Assembly (NCBI RefSeq): GCF_001748145.1
Contig: NZ_BCQA01000001.1
Coordinates: forward strand, 6,474,501 to 6,538,500
Origin: Bosea sp. BIWAKO-01
GTDB lineage: Bacteria > Pseudomonadota > Alphaproteobacteria > Rhizobiales > Beijerinckiaceae
Length of the DNA stretch: 64,000 bases
Reading direction: 5' to 3'
Shown: positions 44,546 to 53,159 of the stretch, in pieces
How positions within the stretch are numbered: position 1 is the stretch's first letter
Layout of the letters: every line of letters starts with the position of its first letter
Notes under the pieces: generated by a model
Database searches by the model: none
The model's input: only the letters and a program-made list of their open reading frames with translations
What the model was told of the DNA's origin: nothing
Position numbers and translations under genes: made by a program

Positions 44546-45505
44546 TCAGGGCCCGATCCGTGCTTTGCCCGCGCGCGCGGCGTCCACGACCTCGCGGATC
44601 GCATCGATCACGAGCTGCGGCGAATAGGCATGGATGTTGTGGCCGCTCTTCGTATTCGCGACGAGCCTGGCGTTGAGTGACGTTGCGAGCAGGGTCTGCG
44701 ATGCCCTCCAGTCCGCGAAGGAGACACCGCCGACCGGCTCGCTCTCCGGTGGGGAGGATGGCGGTCGCCATGGCTTGTCGCTGGCAAGCACGATGGCCGG
44801 CAGTTCGCGCAGTCGAGGGGCAGCGTCGATCTTGGCGAAGGCATCGAGGAGCGTGATGGCTTCGGGAGCCGCCGGCGCGGACTGCCTGTTGAGCGCGTCC
44901 CATTTTGCCAGATGCTTCGGGCTTGCCACCTCGCGCATCAGGGGTGTCGCAGTGTCGACCATGACGAGCCCGCTCACCTCATCGGGCCAAGTCCGTGCAA
45001 AGAGCGTGGCGATCAGACCTCCGTAGGAATGGGGCACCAGCACGTAAGGGCGGGGTTCGCCCGCTGCCGTCAGCAGCCGATGGAGATCGTCAGCCGCCTG
45101 GTCGGCCGGATGCGGCTGGGCGACTGGCGTGGACTGATCCGATCCATCGAGCCTCACCCCTGGCCGGTCATAGGCGCAGACGCGGGTGAAGCGGGACACC
45201 ATCGGAAAGACCGCCGAGCCGCTCCTGCGAAGATTGCCCTTCCCCCAGGCCACGGCGTCATAATCGGCCTGGTGGGCCGGGTCCGCGGGATCGAGGGTCT
45301 CGCTCCAGTCGGCAGCGCCATTCCCCTTGCCCGAGATCAGCACGACCGTCGGCGATCCGGCGCCAGTGCATTCGAGGTAGATCTTGCGGCCAGCGCCGAT
45401 CTCGACCGAGCCGGAGAAGCCCTCGGCAACCGACGCGTCCGTCGCGATGAGGATGAGCGCCGCGGCCAGACTAAGGCCTGAGCGGGAGCGTGTTGCAGTG
45501 GGCAT
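44546..45505 (-). CDS. Exported alpha/beta hydrolase
   Basis: 319 residues. A signal peptide (LSLAAALILIATDASVAEG) is followed by an alpha/beta hydrolase with the oxyanion stretch VVLISGKGNGAADW, nucleophile VPHSYGG and catalytic His in SGHNIH. ATG 45505 has GGAG 6 bases upstream; a TTG at 45526 is less likely. It follows the DacB-type gene by 17 bases on the same strand, so they form an operon. Substrate unknown. Confidence 0.85.
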   Translation of the reverse strand: MPTATRSRSGLSLAAALILIATDASVAEGFSGSVEIGAGRKIYLECTGAGSPTVVLISGKGNGAADWSETLDPADPAHQADYDAVAWGKGNLRRSGSAVFPMVSRFTRVCAYDRPGVRLDGSDQSTPVAQPHPADQAADDLHRLLTAAGEPRPYVLVPHSYGGLIATLFARTWPDEVSGLVMVDTATPLMREVASPKHLAKWDALNRQSAPAAPEAITLLDAFAKIDAAPRLRELPAIVLASDKPWRPPSSPPESEPVGGVSFADWRASQTLLATSLNARLVANTKSGHNIHAYSPQLVIDAIREVVDAARAGKARIGP

Positions 45506-45522
45506 GACGATCTCCGGCCGCC

Positions 45523-47100
45523 TCAATAGCCCTGCTGGATCGCGACGACGACGGCCGCCACATCGGCCCGGGCGGCGGAGTAGTCCTGCAGCGACAGGAA
45601 GGGGATGTTGTTGACCATCAGGCTATAGGCAAGCCGGCGTCCGCTCCTGGCCTCGATGTATCCGGTCTGGGTGGTGGCAAGCGCGACGAGTTGCCCGGCG
45701 GCGCTTCCGGCGACCATATCGCCGTCCTTGATCCGCACATGCGCGGCCGCCGGTGTTCCCGCGCCATTCAGCGCCTGCGAGCCGTCGACACCGAGCACGG
45801 CCATGCCGTCGTGAATGGCGCTCCCCCAGGACGTGGCCGTTATGTTCTTGAGGAAGGTCGCGAGATCCGACGGCGTCGTGCGGCTGTTATTGCTGCTTCC
45901 GGCGCCGTCGAAGACATAGGTTCCGGTTGACGAAACGCCATGCCTGGCGAGCAGCTTCAGCACCTCGGCCAGCCCCTCGCCGCAATCGCGGCTTCCGGCC
46001 TTCACCGCGGCAAGACAGACCATGAGGTCGGCGCCGCGGTTATAGCTCACCTTCAGGATCACCTTGACGAACTCGGACAGCGGCGGCGAGACGTATTGCG
46101 CCACCCGGTCGGCATCGCGGTAGCCGCCCGGGTCCGGCAGCGGCCTGGCGGGGCCAAGCGCAGGCGCGGCGACCTTGATCCCCGCCCGCACGAGCGCCTC
46201 GATGAAGACGGTGCGCGCGAAGGCCGCGGGATCGGCGATCTGGGAAATCGTCAGGACCAACGGTCCATCCGAAGCGATCTTTCCGCTGACCCGAACCACC
46301 CCTGCCCTTTGTGTCGTCACCTCAAGCGGCCCGGCCGTGCCGGAAACCGTGGTGACGTCGTTCTCGACGGTGATGGCAGCGCTCCTGGGGCGCCAGTCGA
46401 CCTTGGGTTTCTCGCCGGGCTTCGTCGGCGTCACCATGATGTCGATGACGTTCTCGTTGACCCAGATCGGAGCGATCGGCCCGGACAAGAACCCCCGATA
46501 GGTCTCGAACAGCCGGTCGTCGATCAACACATCGCCGGTGATTTCGCGGATACCCGCAGCCTTGACCTGCGCGGCCAGGGCATCGAGCGCTGCGAGCGGA
46601 TCGCTGTTCTTGACATAGGCACCGCCCGGGAAGCCGGTATAGGTGGTGTTGTGGTCGACCTCCGGCAGGCTGGTGAAGCCAAGCCTGCCGTCAGGCTGCT
46701 CGCGGAGCCCGAAACTGAAATCACCGGAAGCGACGAGGACGAGATCTCCGTCGAGCACGTCGCCCTTGAGATTGCCGAGCCTGTAGACCGGCGTCCGGAA
46801 ACGGTGGTCGGCGCCATAGAGGTCAAGGGCGGTCGCAACGCTATAGGTCTTCATGACCGAGGCTGGCAGCAGCGACCTGTTCGCCGCCTGATCGATCAAC
46901 ACCTTGCCGGTCGCGAGATCGATGAGCTGGATGCCCCAACTCATATGGGCAAAGGTCGGCTTGGCCTGGAGGCGCCCTATGGCCTGGGCAACGGAAACCG
47001 GAAGCTCTCCGGACACCCCCGCCGCGGGATCAGCGGTCGCTCCGCCCCCCACCGACAGCACCGCCAGGAGTGCGATCGCGACATGTCTGATCACGGTCAT
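45523..47100 (-). CDS. dacB: D-alanyl-D-alanine carboxypeptidase/endopeptidase, S13 (PBP4) type
   Basis: 525 residues with a signal peptide. The S13 fold shows nucleophile motif SVMK (Ser81-Lys84), GDLVLVASGDFSFG, and SYN in the KVSYNRGADLM segment. The third motif, normally KTG, reads KDG (RIKDGDMVAGSAAGQLV). It would trim or cleave peptidoglycan crosslinks in the periplasm; the KDG change may lower beta-lactam binding or activity. Upstream gene of a two-gene operon with the hydrolase. Confidence 0.88.
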   Translation of the reverse strand: MTVIRHVAIALLAVLSVGGGATADPAAGVSGELPVSVAQAIGRLQAKPTFAHMSWGIQLIDLATGKVLIDQAANRSLLPASVMKTYSVATALDLYGADHRFRTPVYRLGNLKGDVLDGDLVLVASGDFSFGLREQPDGRLGFTSLPEVDHNTTYTGFPGGAYVKNSDPLAALDALAAQVKAAGIREITGDVLIDDRLFETYRGFLSGPIAPIWVNENVIDIMVTPTKPGEKPKVDWRPRSAAITVENDVTTVSGTAGPLEVTTQRAGVVRVSGKIASDGPLVLTISQIADPAAFARTVFIEALVRAGIKVAAPALGPARPLPDPGGYRDADRVAQYVSPPLSEFVKVILKVSYNRGADLMVCLAAVKAGSRDCGEGLAEVLKLLARHGVSSTGTYVFDGAGSSNNSRTTPSDLATFLKNITATSWGSAIHDGMAVLGVDGSQALNGAGTPAAAHVRIKDGDMVAGSAAGQLVALATTQTGYIEARSGRRLAYSLMVNNIPFLSLQDYSAARADVAAVVVAIQQGY

Positions 47101-47274
47101 TGCCCGTCCCTGCCATCATGCGCTTCGGCTCTTCAGACCAATGGACATTGAGGGGCAAGTTGCGGTCGATCGCCATGACCTTGCATCCCAATCTGATGAC
47201 TGCCCGTCTACGGTCGCTGGTTGCGCCTGCGAGGCCGTCCGCGATGCAACGCCGGATCGTCGTCATGCATCGGA

Positions 47275-48267
47275 TCAGATCAATGGCGCATGCCTCTTCG
47301 CCGCCAACCATTCAGCGGTGCTGCGCAGGCCATCAAGCCAGCTGCGTCTGGGTCGCCAAGGCGTCTCCCGGGTGATCAGCGAGATATCGAGGATGTTGAC
47401 GGGCACGTCCGCGCCCCGGCCGGCGCGATAGATCCTCGACCGGCTGACAGTGCCCGTGATGGCCTCGATATCGCTCGCCACCTGATTGATGCTGAGCCCT
47501 GTCCCCGATCCGACATTCATGACGCGGTGCGGGCCGTCATAGGTCGCGGCCCAGAGGAAGGCCGAGACGACGTCGTCGATATGAATGAAATCGCGCACGA
47601 CCTCGCCCGTGCCCCAGATTTCGAGCGGCTTGCCGGCGAGCGCGTGACTGAGCATCGCTGCAACGACACCTTGGCGCTTCAGAGCCGATTGCAACGGGCC
47701 GTAGGCGTTCGCGATGCGCAAGGAGAGATATTCGAGCCCGTAGAGGTGATGATACAGGGCGAGGTATTTTTCGATCGCAAGCTTGCCGACGCCATAGGCC
47801 GAGATCGGATGGGTGGGCGCGGTTTCCGGGATCGGATGCCTGTCGGCCGGGCCATAGACCGTGCCGCCGGAGGAGGCGAAGACGACCCTCCTGACGGCGG
47901 CATCGTTGCAGATATCCAGAAAGCGCACCGAGCCCAGCACATTCGTCTCGAGATCGAAAGCTGGCCTTTGACCGGGGCTTCCCGGCACGGAACCGCTCAG
48001 CAGATGGAAGACGATCTCCTGCCCCCGCGCGGCTTCGGTGACCGCCGCGAGGTCCTCGAAAGAGCCGCTGCTCCAATGAACCCGCTCGTCCAGCGCCTGC
48101 CGATCGGCCGGCGCGCGCCCGAAGGCCCGGACGACCGCGCCTTGACGGGCCAGAGCGTTGGCCAGGTTGACCCCGATAAAACCGCCGCCTCCCATGATCA
48201 GGCATCGCGCGCCGTCGAGCCTCGGAACATCCGCAGTGTCTATTGGCATGTCTACTCGCCGTACCAT
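47275..48267 (-). CDS. NAD-dependent sugar-nucleotide epimerase/dehydratase (extended SDR)
   Basis: 330 residues. Rossmann motif MGGGGFIGVNLANAL, catalytic Ser in ASSGGTVYG, YGVGK with Tyr/Lys, and RDFIHIDDVVSAFLWA typical of GalE-like epimerases. It should act on UDP- or GDP-sugars for a surface glycan. The start is uncertain: ATG 48267 (used) or 48249, neither with a strong ribosome site. It is divergent, across an AT-rich control region, from a glycosyltransferase. Confidence 0.9.
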   Translation of the reverse strand: MVRRVDMPIDTADVPRLDGARCLIMGGGGFIGVNLANALARQGAVVRAFGRAPADRQALDERVHWSSGSFEDLAAVTEAARGQEIVFHLLSGSVPGSPGQRPAFDLETNVLGSVRFLDICNDAAVRRVVFASSGGTVYGPADRHPIPETAPTHPISAYGVGKLAIEKYLALYHHLYGLEYLSLRIANAYGPLQSALKRQGVVAAMLSHALAGKPLEIWGTGEVVRDFIHIDDVVSAFLWAATYDGPHRVMNVGSGTGLSINQVASDIEAITGTVSRSRIYRAGRGADVPVNILDISLITRETPWRPRRSWLDGLRSTAEWLAAKRHAPLI

Positions 48268-48887
48268 CAAGAGAAAAATTGCAACTATCGAGCATATTTA
48301 AATTGATGCGATTTTATTTCGAATTTACGAATGAATTTATTCGAATAAAATCGACAGCAATCCCATGTCATGACGCCATAAAACCTTATTTGATTGGATT
48401 ATCGATCGAGATAATCTAATTTCCCTGACAGATCTTTGGATAAATATGGCATGAATATGAGCGAAACTCCGCGCGACGGCGGTCGGGAGGTGCGCCTGAT
48501 CAGGACGTTTCCGGCTCCGAGCGGCTTCCCTGCGTCCGCAATGGGCGGCGCGAACCTGACGGGGGCGGCGATGGCGCGCAGAGCGCCCAGGCAGGATCGG
48601 CATCGGTCACCCGCAAAAGCCGTCCGGCGCAGCTGATCGTTTGGGACATGCGATGCAGGCGACGATCCGTCCAAGCCATTCCAGCAGTCGATCGCGCGAT
48701 CATGAATTCAACTGAAGCATCGGTTCGCGCCTGAACGAACATCGCAAGGAATACACAGGCGAAGTCGTCCTCGATGGCAATCATGGCCCGCAGGACGTCG
48801 TCATATTCCGGTCAGATCGGCGAAGTCGTTCTATCGCTCGATTGCGCCCGGCAATGCCGTTTCCTTGGCCGAACGAGGGGTGACAGA
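48268..48887. promoter_or_regulatory. AT-rich divergent control region of the glycan genes
   Basis: 620 bases. Positions about 48285-48430 are strikingly AT-rich against the surrounding DNA and hold two palindromes: CGATTTTATTTCGAAT/ATTCGAATAAAATCG (48309-48353) and TTGGATTATC/GATAATCTAA (48394-48419). The part from 48440 to 48887 is of normal composition and codes for nothing that I can support. Transcription of both the epimerase and the glycosyltransferase likely starts here. Confidence 0.6.
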
Positions 48888-50963
48888 TTGCACGCTACGT
48901 CCAGCGATGGGGCCGATGTCAAAGTCGCTGTCATTGTCCCAGCTTATGGCCAACCCTCGCTGACCGCCGAGGCGCTGCATACGGCGTTGGCACAGGTCAC
49001 CGATTTCAATTTCGCCGTTGTCATTGTGAATGACGGATGCCCTCATCCTGAAACAGACGAGGTCTGCCAAACCTTTGCTGCGACCTGCCCGGGGCGGATC
49101 TTCTATTTGCACAAACGCAATGGCGGTTTGAGCGCCGCACGCAACAGTGGAATTGACTTCGCCCTGGCGGCCTTCCCGGATCTGGAGGCCGTCTACCTGC
49201 TCGACTGCGACAACCGCATCGGCCCCCATCTCCTGCAGCGGCTTCTGACCGCCTTGCGCAAGGCCGATGCGAGCATCGGCTGGGCCTATCCGGATGTCGA
49301 TAAATTCGGCTTCGCCGAATTCGCCGATACCTCGGGGCCCTATTCGCCGCTGGAGCATCTGTTCCGCAATTTCTGCGAGGCAGGCAGCATGGTCTCGCGG
49401 CGCATGCTGGACGCGCCGCTCCGTTTTGACACGGAGATGCGCCAGGGCGTCGAGGATTGGGAATTCTGGCTGCATGGCCTCGAGCGGGGCTTTCGCGGAA
49501 TGCACGTGGCCGATGCGGGCTTTGCCTACCGCCGCCGCGGAGAAAGCATGCTGGTGGCGGCAGAACGGGATTTCACCCCGATCCTGCGCTATATCCGCAA
49601 CCGCCATCCGCGCCTGTTCGGGATTCGCAACGTCCTGGCATTTGAGACCGAGGCTCGGTCGCGTTATGCGATCTATCATCCCGACACAGGGCTGGTTCGG
49701 TGCTTCACCGGGGAAAACGACGTCACGACCCTGACGGTCAGCGACTATATCACCCGTCTGCTGCGCGCCCGGTTGCGCCCTGCCTACGGTCACTGCCCCG
49801 GGCAGCTTGTCGCCATGAGCAGCTCATTTTGCGAAGCGCTTGCCGCGCAATCGCTGCTGGCGGGCGTCTTGTGGACGCTCGAGCGCGGGCTTGCCCGATC
49901 GACCGTCATCACGTGCTCAGTTCGGGATCAAACGCAGGAGGATCGCCTTCTGGCCTGGAGCGACGGGACGATTGTCCAGGAGCAGACGGACAGGTTCCGG
50001 CTCGCATCCGACCAGACGCATATCCTGGCAGTCGAGGCATCGTTTCTCGTCGAGCACGCATCGCTGCGCACGCTCGATCTGCATACCCTGCCCCGGCAAC
50101 CGGGCAAGCGTCAGCATGCGATCGAACTCGATCTCGCGGTGAGGGCAGCGCCGGCTGATCTCGAGCCGATCGATGAGGGCTTTACGCGGCTGTGCCGGGA
50201 TATCGCGACTGCCGGAGCCGGGGCCAACCCTGCCGATTGGAAGGCGGCGATGCCGAACATGTACCGGCTCCAGGCGGCCCTGCCGCGCGATCTGTACCCG
50301 GAACTCTTCAATCTCTCATCGGCCTTCCCTTGCGGATCGTCCGATGCCAGGCCGCTTGCCGCTCTGGTGCTGGCCTCGGGCCGGTCCGAGAGCGTCGCGA
50401 CCGCTGAAAGGCTGGCACTGACGCTCATCGAAGAGGGGTGGGAGGCTCATCTCGTAACGATCGCAAGCGAACTCGCGCTGGCTCCCGGCCGCGCAGAATG
50501 CTTTTCGCAGATCATTGCATTGCCCCTGCCGGAGCTGCTGTCCCGTGCGTGGACACGGAGCTATCAGGGGACGCCGATGCCCTGCTTCGACCATCTGGAT
50601 ACGGATGACGCCATTTCCACCTTGGCTGGCTATCACCGCGCCGTGTCGGTGGATGGCGGGGTTTCACACACATTGATGGGCGCGTTGCGTCGATTGAAAG
50701 TGGAGACATGGGCGTTGCTCGGATACGGCGAAGGGGATCAGGCAACGAGCGAGGCCGTGAATGCATGTGCAGCGTTCGAGCAGGCTTACACGCATATTGC
50801 CGTCAGCAACGCGGAAATCCTGCGCCTGTGCCGGGCCTTCGGCATGCCAAGCGCAAAGCTGCGTTATTGGGCCGATCGAAGCACCGATCTGGAATGTGAC
50901 GGCTTCGGCGTCAAACCACTGCTTGAATCCGCAACGGCACCGAAATCCAGGCAGGCTGTCTGA
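48888..50963 (+). CDS. Glycosyltransferase: GT-A family 2 domain plus a GT-B-like half
   Basis: 691 residues. Residues about 10-290 are a GT2 GT-A domain: VAVIVPAYGQPSLTAEALHT, VIVNDGCPHPET, KRNGGLSAARNSGI and the metal-binding DCD in YLLDCDNRIG. After a linker, residues about 490-680 resemble the acceptor half of a GT-B enzyme (LVLASGRSESVATAERLALT; VSNAEILRLCRAFGMP), but no donor half follows. TTG 48888 is chosen for AGGGG 7 bases upstream; ATG 48774 is in frame. Its stop overlaps the next start (TGATG). Confidence 0.85.
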   Translation: MHATSSDGADVKVAVIVPAYGQPSLTAEALHTALAQVTDFNFAVVIVNDGCPHPETDEVCQTFAATCPGRIFYLHKRNGGLSAARNSGIDFALAAFPDLEAVYLLDCDNRIGPHLLQRLLTALRKADASIGWAYPDVDKFGFAEFADTSGPYSPLEHLFRNFCEAGSMVSRRMLDAPLRFDTEMRQGVEDWEFWLHGLERGFRGMHVADAGFAYRRRGESMLVAAERDFTPILRYIRNRHPRLFGIRNVLAFETEARSRYAIYHPDTGLVRCFTGENDVTTLTVSDYITRLLRARLRPAYGHCPGQLVAMSSSFCEALAAQSLLAGVLWTLERGLARSTVITCSVRDQTQEDRLLAWSDGTIVQEQTDRFRLASDQTHILAVEASFLVEHASLRTLDLHTLPRQPGKRQHAIELDLAVRAAPADLEPIDEGFTRLCRDIATAGAGANPADWKAAMPNMYRLQAALPRDLYPELFNLSSAFPCGSSDARPLAALVLASGRSESVATAERLALTLIEEGWEAHLVTIASELALAPGRAECFSQIIALPLPELLSRAWTRSYQGTPMPCFDHLDTDDAISTLAGYHRAVSVDGGVSHTLMGALRRLKVETWALLGYGEGDQATSEAVNACAAFEQAYTHIAVSNAEILRLCRAFGMPSAKLRYWADRSTDLECDGFGVKPLLESATAPKSRQAV

Positions 50964-52543
50964 TGGCCCTTCAAACGACAAAAAACCTGCTACGGCGTCT
51001 CTACTCCGCCGATCCCAAGATCATCGTGCTGAGCGGCCCGGGACCATCGGCCGCCCGCGCCATGCCGGCATCGGCACTTCACTGGTATGGCTGCAAGCTG
51101 GTCGAGTGCGACCACTATCTCTTGACTGTCGATGGGCAGGCGGAAGAGGCGCTGCCGTCAGCGCTTTGCAATCTGGAAATCCCGCCCACGAATGTATGGG
51201 CATTATGGGCCCCCGATCCGATCAAAGAACGCTCTCTGCGTGTCTTGCAGGCATGGTGGACCAAGGCCGGGGGAACAGAGACGCCCGTCCCGTGCATTGT
51301 GGGGCACAGAGCAGAGCTCGACGCAGTCATACTCGAGCGATCCTTGCGTGAAACGAGAAAGCTGCAGCAGAGCAACCAGCTGTTGATGCGTGATCTGGCG
51401 GCCTTGCGGGAGAGCTGGACCCATCACGTTCGCATTCCGCCGGAACTCGAGGAACTCGTCGCCACCCTGCGAATGGGGCGGCCGCAGCTCATCTTCAACA
51501 GCCCCCTTCCCGGCGGAGATGTCGACGTTCCCGCCCATTCCACAGAGCCCGACGCGACAGCCGCAGAGCCGCGCCTGTTGCAGCGGCTCCCCACCTCCGC
51601 AAGGGGATGGCTCGGACTCGATTTGCACGTCGCCGATCCCGGGCAAGGCGCCGGGTGCCTGTGCGCTGAGATCGAGGCCTCCGATGCGGGCACGGTTCTG
51701 GCGCAGTGGCGCGTTCCCTTCGATATGCTCTGCAGGGGCTGGCTTCCTCTGCGCCTGCCCAGCCCATCGTCTTGCACGTCGCGCTCCCTGACACTCAAGG
51801 TCTGGGCAACTGGCGGCGAGGTGGCGCCTCGTCTTTCGACCTGTTCGGCCGGTGTCATGCACGAATACCGGCTTGCCCCGCAAAACCTGGCGCAGCCGGA
51901 CGAGCGAGACGCGGCGACCATGCTTGCAATGAAGCTGTGGGGCGGGTTGCCGGGAATCCGGCCTCTCTCATCCCAGGATGATGGCAAATTCCGGCATGAA
52001 GCAGGAGCGATCATCCCGGTCCCCGACTCCGTCGTCGGCAAGGTGCATCTGACCAGGGAACAGTCTGCTGCTTACCCTGTGTTCGGCTACATGGAGCAGG
52101 GAAAGGTCCTCCTGCGTCCCCTGAAGACGACATCATCTGCGGCTGTCATCAGCTTGCCTGCCACGCCGGGGCTGATCGAGATTTCATGCGAGGTCATGAT
52201 CGACGACAAGCGCTGCCAGACGCGCCGCCTCGGAGCCCGGCTGGTCGTCACTCCGCACGGGATCGGTCCAGACGACGCAGAAAGCGGCCAGAATGTCCTT
52301 GCAGCAACCGAATGGACAGAACTGAACGAGCCGCTTGCACCGTCGCGGCTCGTTGCACGGCTGCCCTTTGTACAGAACAGACCGGTTGACCTGCATCTGC
52401 TCACGCGTTTGCCTGAACCCGGCCCGATCCCGCCGCACGGCCGGGTGGTCTTTGGTCGGTTTGAAGCAGAGATTCATGCTGCATCAGCCTGGGGCATGGC
52501 GCCCGTGCTGCCTGACGCAGATGATCGAACGGCCCTGACGTAA
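50963..52543 (+). CDS. Protein of unknown function co-translated with the glycosyltransferase
   Basis: 526 residues, soluble, no signal or membrane helix. The N-terminal 130 residues have an alternating alpha/beta pattern (DPKIIVLSGPGPSAARAMPA), then a helical, coiled-coil-prone stretch (ERSLRETRKLQQSNQLLMRD), and from about 215 on a beta-rich half with sandwich-like strands (GWLGLDLHVADPGQG; VISLPATPGLIEISCEVMI). I do not recognise the family. The one-base overlap with the glycosyltransferase implies a shared role in glycan work. Confidence 0.8.
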   Translation: MALQTTKNLLRRLYSADPKIIVLSGPGPSAARAMPASALHWYGCKLVECDHYLLTVDGQAEEALPSALCNLEIPPTNVWALWAPDPIKERSLRVLQAWWTKAGGTETPVPCIVGHRAELDAVILERSLRETRKLQQSNQLLMRDLAALRESWTHHVRIPPELEELVATLRMGRPQLIFNSPLPGGDVDVPAHSTEPDATAAEPRLLQRLPTSARGWLGLDLHVADPGQGAGCLCAEIEASDAGTVLAQWRVPFDMLCRGWLPLRLPSPSSCTSRSLTLKVWATGGEVAPRLSTCSAGVMHEYRLAPQNLAQPDERDAATMLAMKLWGGLPGIRPLSSQDDGKFRHEAGAIIPVPDSVVGKVHLTREQSAAYPVFGYMEQGKVLLRPLKTTSSAAVISLPATPGLIEISCEVMIDDKRCQTRRLGARLVVTPHGIGPDDAESGQNVLAATEWTELNEPLAPSRLVARLPFVQNRPVDLHLLTRLPEPGPIPPHGRVVFGRFEAEIHAASAWGMAPVLPDADDRTALT

Positions 52544-52573
52544 GGTGGCAAGCTCCATCAGCCCCGCCCTCGG

Positions 52574-52668
52574 CGGGAGCCAAGGCCCTGAGCGGCAGGA
52601 TCTCCGCCATCCCCTATGATGATGCGCCTGCCGGCGCCGATCGCCGACGAAGCGTATGCTTGCGGCCG
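52574..52668 (+). pseudogene. Fragment of a VOC (PhnB-like) gene
   Basis: Reads GAKALSGRISAIPYDDAPAG before degenerating; this matches the NVLGGKITAAIPYGDAPAGM stretch of the gene at 40730 at both protein and DNA level (CCGCCATCCCCTATG is shared). No start or end of the gene remains. Confidence 0.65.
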
Positions 52669-52682
52669 ATACGCCTGACATC

Positions 52683-52790
52683 GCCCGCTCGAGCAGCGTC
52701 ACCGTGGCGGATAGCCTCCAACCTGTTCCTGCTCCCAGCGGCGGTCGGCTGCACCCGCGCCTGGCGGCCTTTGGCAGCGTCGGCGATCGG
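52683..52790 (+). pseudogene. Fragment of the thioesterase gene
   Basis: The DNA runs parallel to 42959-43060 of the intact thioesterase gene (GAGCAGCGTCACCG, GGATAGCC, CCTGTTCCTGCTCCC, CTGGCGGCCTTTG shared). Frames change inside: SSVTVADS in one, NLFLLPAAVG in the next, so indels have destroyed it. It follows the VOC fragment in the same order as the intact genes. The rest of 52544-53159 holds nothing I can support. Confidence 0.75.
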
Positions 52791-53159
52791 CAGGAATGCA
52801 AAGGTCGGCCGGCCGGAGTTCCGTCAAGCACAAGAGGAATGACCGGGGGTCCCCCGGCGAAACGAACCGGTCGAGGCGCGACGCCTCTGGCGCCTTGGCG
52901 GCGCATCCGGCCGGGGCTCCCGGTTGTTACCCAGCGGCAACATGCCCAAAATAAAACGCAAAATCAAAGGTTTGCGAGCGCGAGCTAACCGTGCTCGGAC
53001 AGGAGCCCTGCTAGGCTATCGCTGATTCTCCCTGCGGCGCCACGCCGCCTGGCCGAATCCGGGGGATTCGGGTTGAGACGCGAACAAGTCGATCACCTGG
53101 CCATTCGCGCTGCGTCGCGCGTGGGCCATCCTGCCGTACTGCGCGAGGCGACGCATCGC

